A stretch of 64,000 nucleotides of DNA. Origin: Bordetella genomosp. 9 (GTDB taxonomy: Bacteria; Pseudomonadota; Gammaproteobacteria; Burkholderiales; Burkholderiaceae_B). Below are positions 62,518 through 64,000 of this stretch, in pieces (positions within the stretch are counted from its first letter, which is position 1; each line of letters starts with the position of its first letter). Location of the stretch: the NCBI RefSeq assembly GCF_002261425.1, contig NZ_NEVJ01000002.1:930001-994000 (forward strand), written 5' to 3'. Under the pieces are notes generated by a model. That model searched no databases and was not told the DNA's origin. It saw nothing but the letters and a program-made list of their open reading frames with translations. The translations under genes and the position numbers were made by a program.

Positions 62518-63554
62518 TGATTCACCGAAATGCCCGCGGTCTTGATGATGGGCTCCCAGAAATCCCGATAGGCACGCACGTTCTTGCCGAATTGCGCGGT
62601 CGTCGAATAGAGCGGCTCCGCGCCATTCTGCCGCAGGAAGGACTGGAACTCCGGATCGTTGACGATTTTCCCGATCTCGGCATTCAAGCGCTGCGTGATG
62701 TCGGACGGCATTCCCGCGGGTCCGAGGACGCCGGCCCAGACGGTGACGTCGCCTTGCTTGACGCCCAGGTCCAGGAGCGTGGGGACGTCGGGCAGGACCG
62801 TCGAGCGCGTGGCCCCGGTGGTCGCCAGGGCGCGCAGCTTGCCCGCGCGGATCAGCGGCAGCGCCGACGGCAGCGTGGCGAACATGGCGTCGACGTGGCC
62901 GCCCGCGACGTCGGCCATGGCGGGGCCGCCGCCCTTGTAATGCACATTGATGATGTTCAGGCCTTCCGATTTGCGGAAGACTTCGGCCGTCAGGTGGTTG
63001 GTGCTGCCGGCGCCGGACGAGGCGAACGCCAGCGTCCCGGGCTTGGCGCGCGCACGCTTGACCAGCTGCGCAAAGTCTTCCTGATTGGACTGCGGCGTGA
63101 CGAGCACGGCCGGAAAGTCGACGACCTGCGCGATGGGCGTGAACGATTGGTAGGTGTCGTACGGCAGGTTCTGGTAGAGCACAGGGCAGACGGCGATCTC
63201 ATTGGCCGTCGCGAACAGCAGGGTGTAGCCGTCGGGCGCCGAGTTCGCCACGTGGGCCGTGCCTATGGTGCCGGAGGCGCCGCCGCGGTTTTCGACGATG
63301 ACGGATTGCTTGAGCGCGGCCCCCAGCCTGGTGGCCAGCGGACGGGCGACCAGGTCGGCCAGGCCGCCGGGCGGGAAGGGGACGACCAGCGTGATCGGCT
63401 TGGCCGGGTAATCGCCCGCAGCACCCGCAGCGCCCGGCGCCGTTTGCGGGGCCGGGGCGCTGGCGCCGGCATTCGCGGCGTATGCATGCGCGGCGAAGGC
63501 GGTCGCGCACAGCGCCGATGTGATGGCCCAAGCCACTTTGACGGCTAGCTTCAT
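62514..63554 (-). CDS. TctC/Bug-family periplasmic binding protein
   Basis: A 346-residue protein with a signal peptide (about 27 residues, ending AYA), a Pro/Ala-rich short linker, then YPAKPITLVVPFPPGGLADLV and VENRGGASGTIGTAHVANSAPDGYTLLF. It is the first gene before the MmgE/PrpD gene, indicating uptake of that enzyme's substrate. Confidence 0.88.
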   Translation of the reverse strand: MKLAVKVAWAITSALCATAFAAHAYAANAGASAPAPQTAPGAAGAAGDYPAKPITLVVPFPPGGLADLVARPLATRLGAALKQSVIVENRGGASGTIGTAHVANSAPDGYTLLFATANEIAVCPVLYQNLPYDTYQSFTPIAQVVDFPAVLVTPQSNQEDFAQLVKRARAKPGTLAFASSGAGSTNHLTAEVFRKSEGLNIINVHYKGGGPAMADVAGGHVDAMFATLPSALPLIRAGKLRALATTGATRSTVLPDVPTLLDLGVKQGDVTVWAGVLGPAGMPSDITQRLNAEIGKIVNDPEFQSFLRQNGAEPLYSTTAQFGKNVRAYRDFWEPIIKTAGISVNQ

Positions 63555-63680
63555 GTTGTCTCCACGGGGTATGTTTTTTGAATATCCACCGCATGGAAAA
63601 ATAGCAAACCGGCCGCGAAAGGGATAATAATTGTTTATTAAAGAATATAGCCCAGGCTTATAAGCGTTTATAGGGGCTCT
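63555..63680 (-). promoter_or_regulatory. AT-rich promoter region with CTTATAAG, ahead of Bug/PrpD operon
   Basis: The stretch 63620-63664 is AT-rich (ATAATAATTGTTTATTAAAG type) and holds CTTATAAG at 63657-63664. It resembles the CysB/Bug divergent region at 60065-60121, hinting at common control. It also lies downstream of the alanine racemase stop. Confidence 0.4.
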
Positions 63681-64000
63681 TCAGGGTTGGTAGATGCGCG
63701 TCACGCGTTTGACGTTGCTGAGTATCTCGTAGGCGATCGTGCCGGCCGCCCTGGCGACCTCCGACACGGGCACCCGCGGGCCCCATAGTTCGACGCGGCT
63801 GCCGATGCGTGCCTGTGGATGGTCGGTCAGGTCCACCGTCAGCATGTCCATGGAGACACGCCCGATGAGCTTGCCGGGCCGGCCATCGATGGCGACCGGC
63901 GTGCCGTTGGGCGCATTGCGCGGATACCCGTCGGCATAGCCCATCGCGACCAGGCCGACGCGCGTGGGACGTTCGGTGATGAACGTCGCGCCATAGCCCA
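63681..64000 (-). CDS. alr: Alanine racemase, C-terminal part (5' end beyond window)
   Basis: The frame enters from the right edge and ends at 63681. It gives [27 protein letters not shown], then [13 protein letters not shown] and [28 protein letters not shown]. The GYADGYPR and the SMDM stretch are standard in Alr/DadX, the PLP enzyme that makes D-alanine for cell wall. About 106 of roughly 370 residues are visible. Confidence 0.9.
   Translation of the reverse strand, partial: GYGATFITERPTRVGLVAMGYADGYPRNAPNGTPVAIDGRPGKLIGRVSMDMLTVDLTDHPQARIGSRVELWGPRVPVSEVARAAGTIAYEILSNVKRVTRIYQP

Overview
The window is GC-rich, densely packed DNA that looks like a beta-proteobacterium of the order Burkholderiales, most likely Alcaligenaceae (Bordetella/Achromobacter type). 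The main clue is six stand-alone TctC/Bug periplasmic binding proteins with no TctA or TctB membrane partners. Other clues are GntR/FCD, IclR and LysR regulators beside small catabolic operons, and start/stop overlaps (ATGA, TGATG) throughout. This is inferred from content; no rRNA or tRNA is present to confirm it.

Layout. (1) 1-12011: a pyridine-ring catabolic locus. It has a DHA2 exporter (cut by the left edge), a maleamate amidohydrolase (nicF-like), a class A flavin monooxygenase, a three-subunit molybdenum hydroxylase with a CoxG-like partner, a Bug protein, a divergent IclR regulator, and an nicD-nicX pair. It reads as a maleamate-type pathway (2,5-dihydroxypyridine, N-formylmaleamate, maleamate, maleate). 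The hydroxylase is of the CO-dehydrogenase/xanthine-oxidase subunit type, and no maleate isomerase (nicE) is in the window. (2) 12302-20658: an apparently less GC-rich accessory island with defence-type genes. It holds a Zn-ribbon protein, an SMC-like ATPase with a CxxC hook and a PD-(D/E)XK-like nuclease in one block, then a TIR protein, a Mrr-like nuclease, two IS3-family remnants and a GNAT remnant. (3) 20819-38627: two parallel loci that share a set of parts: ABC importer of the spermidine/putrescine type, PuuE-like deacetylase-fold amidohydrolase, Asp/Glu/hydantoin-racemase homologue and GntR/FCD regulator. Locus B adds an M20 N-carbamoyl amidase and a Rid protein. Both importers have GTGCAC repeats spaced exactly 21 bp in their promoters, which suggests one ureide/hydantoin-like regulon. 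A two-lobed retropepsin-like protein and an S51 peptidase lie between the loci. (4) 38647-41630: an AhpD-like protein behind a match to the ECF41 promoter consensus, a convergent LysR gene, then an unknown protein and a metallo-beta-lactamase-fold hydrolase. (5) 41783-51022: two closely related Bug genes with a shared 43-nt leader flank an IclR-DapA-SDR-ABC(SsuBCA type)-SDR cluster and a divergent racemase-fold gene. (6) 51111-63554: a lipoprotein hydrolase, a thiol-dioxygenase-like cupin, an aspartoacylase-like protein, and a sulfur-flavoured operon (Bug, four-domain rhodanese, dienelactone hydrolase, LysR) divergent from a CysB-type regulator. A Bug/MmgE-PrpD pair follows. (7) 63681-64000: the C-terminus of alanine racemase.

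Taken together this is catabolic and transport accessory DNA interrupted by one defence-type island. The items most worth follow-up are the defence cassette, the twin PuuE/racemase/ABC loci with their common operator, the hybrid pyridine locus and the ECF41-type promoter. All coordinates and translations were read by eye; no similarity search was run.
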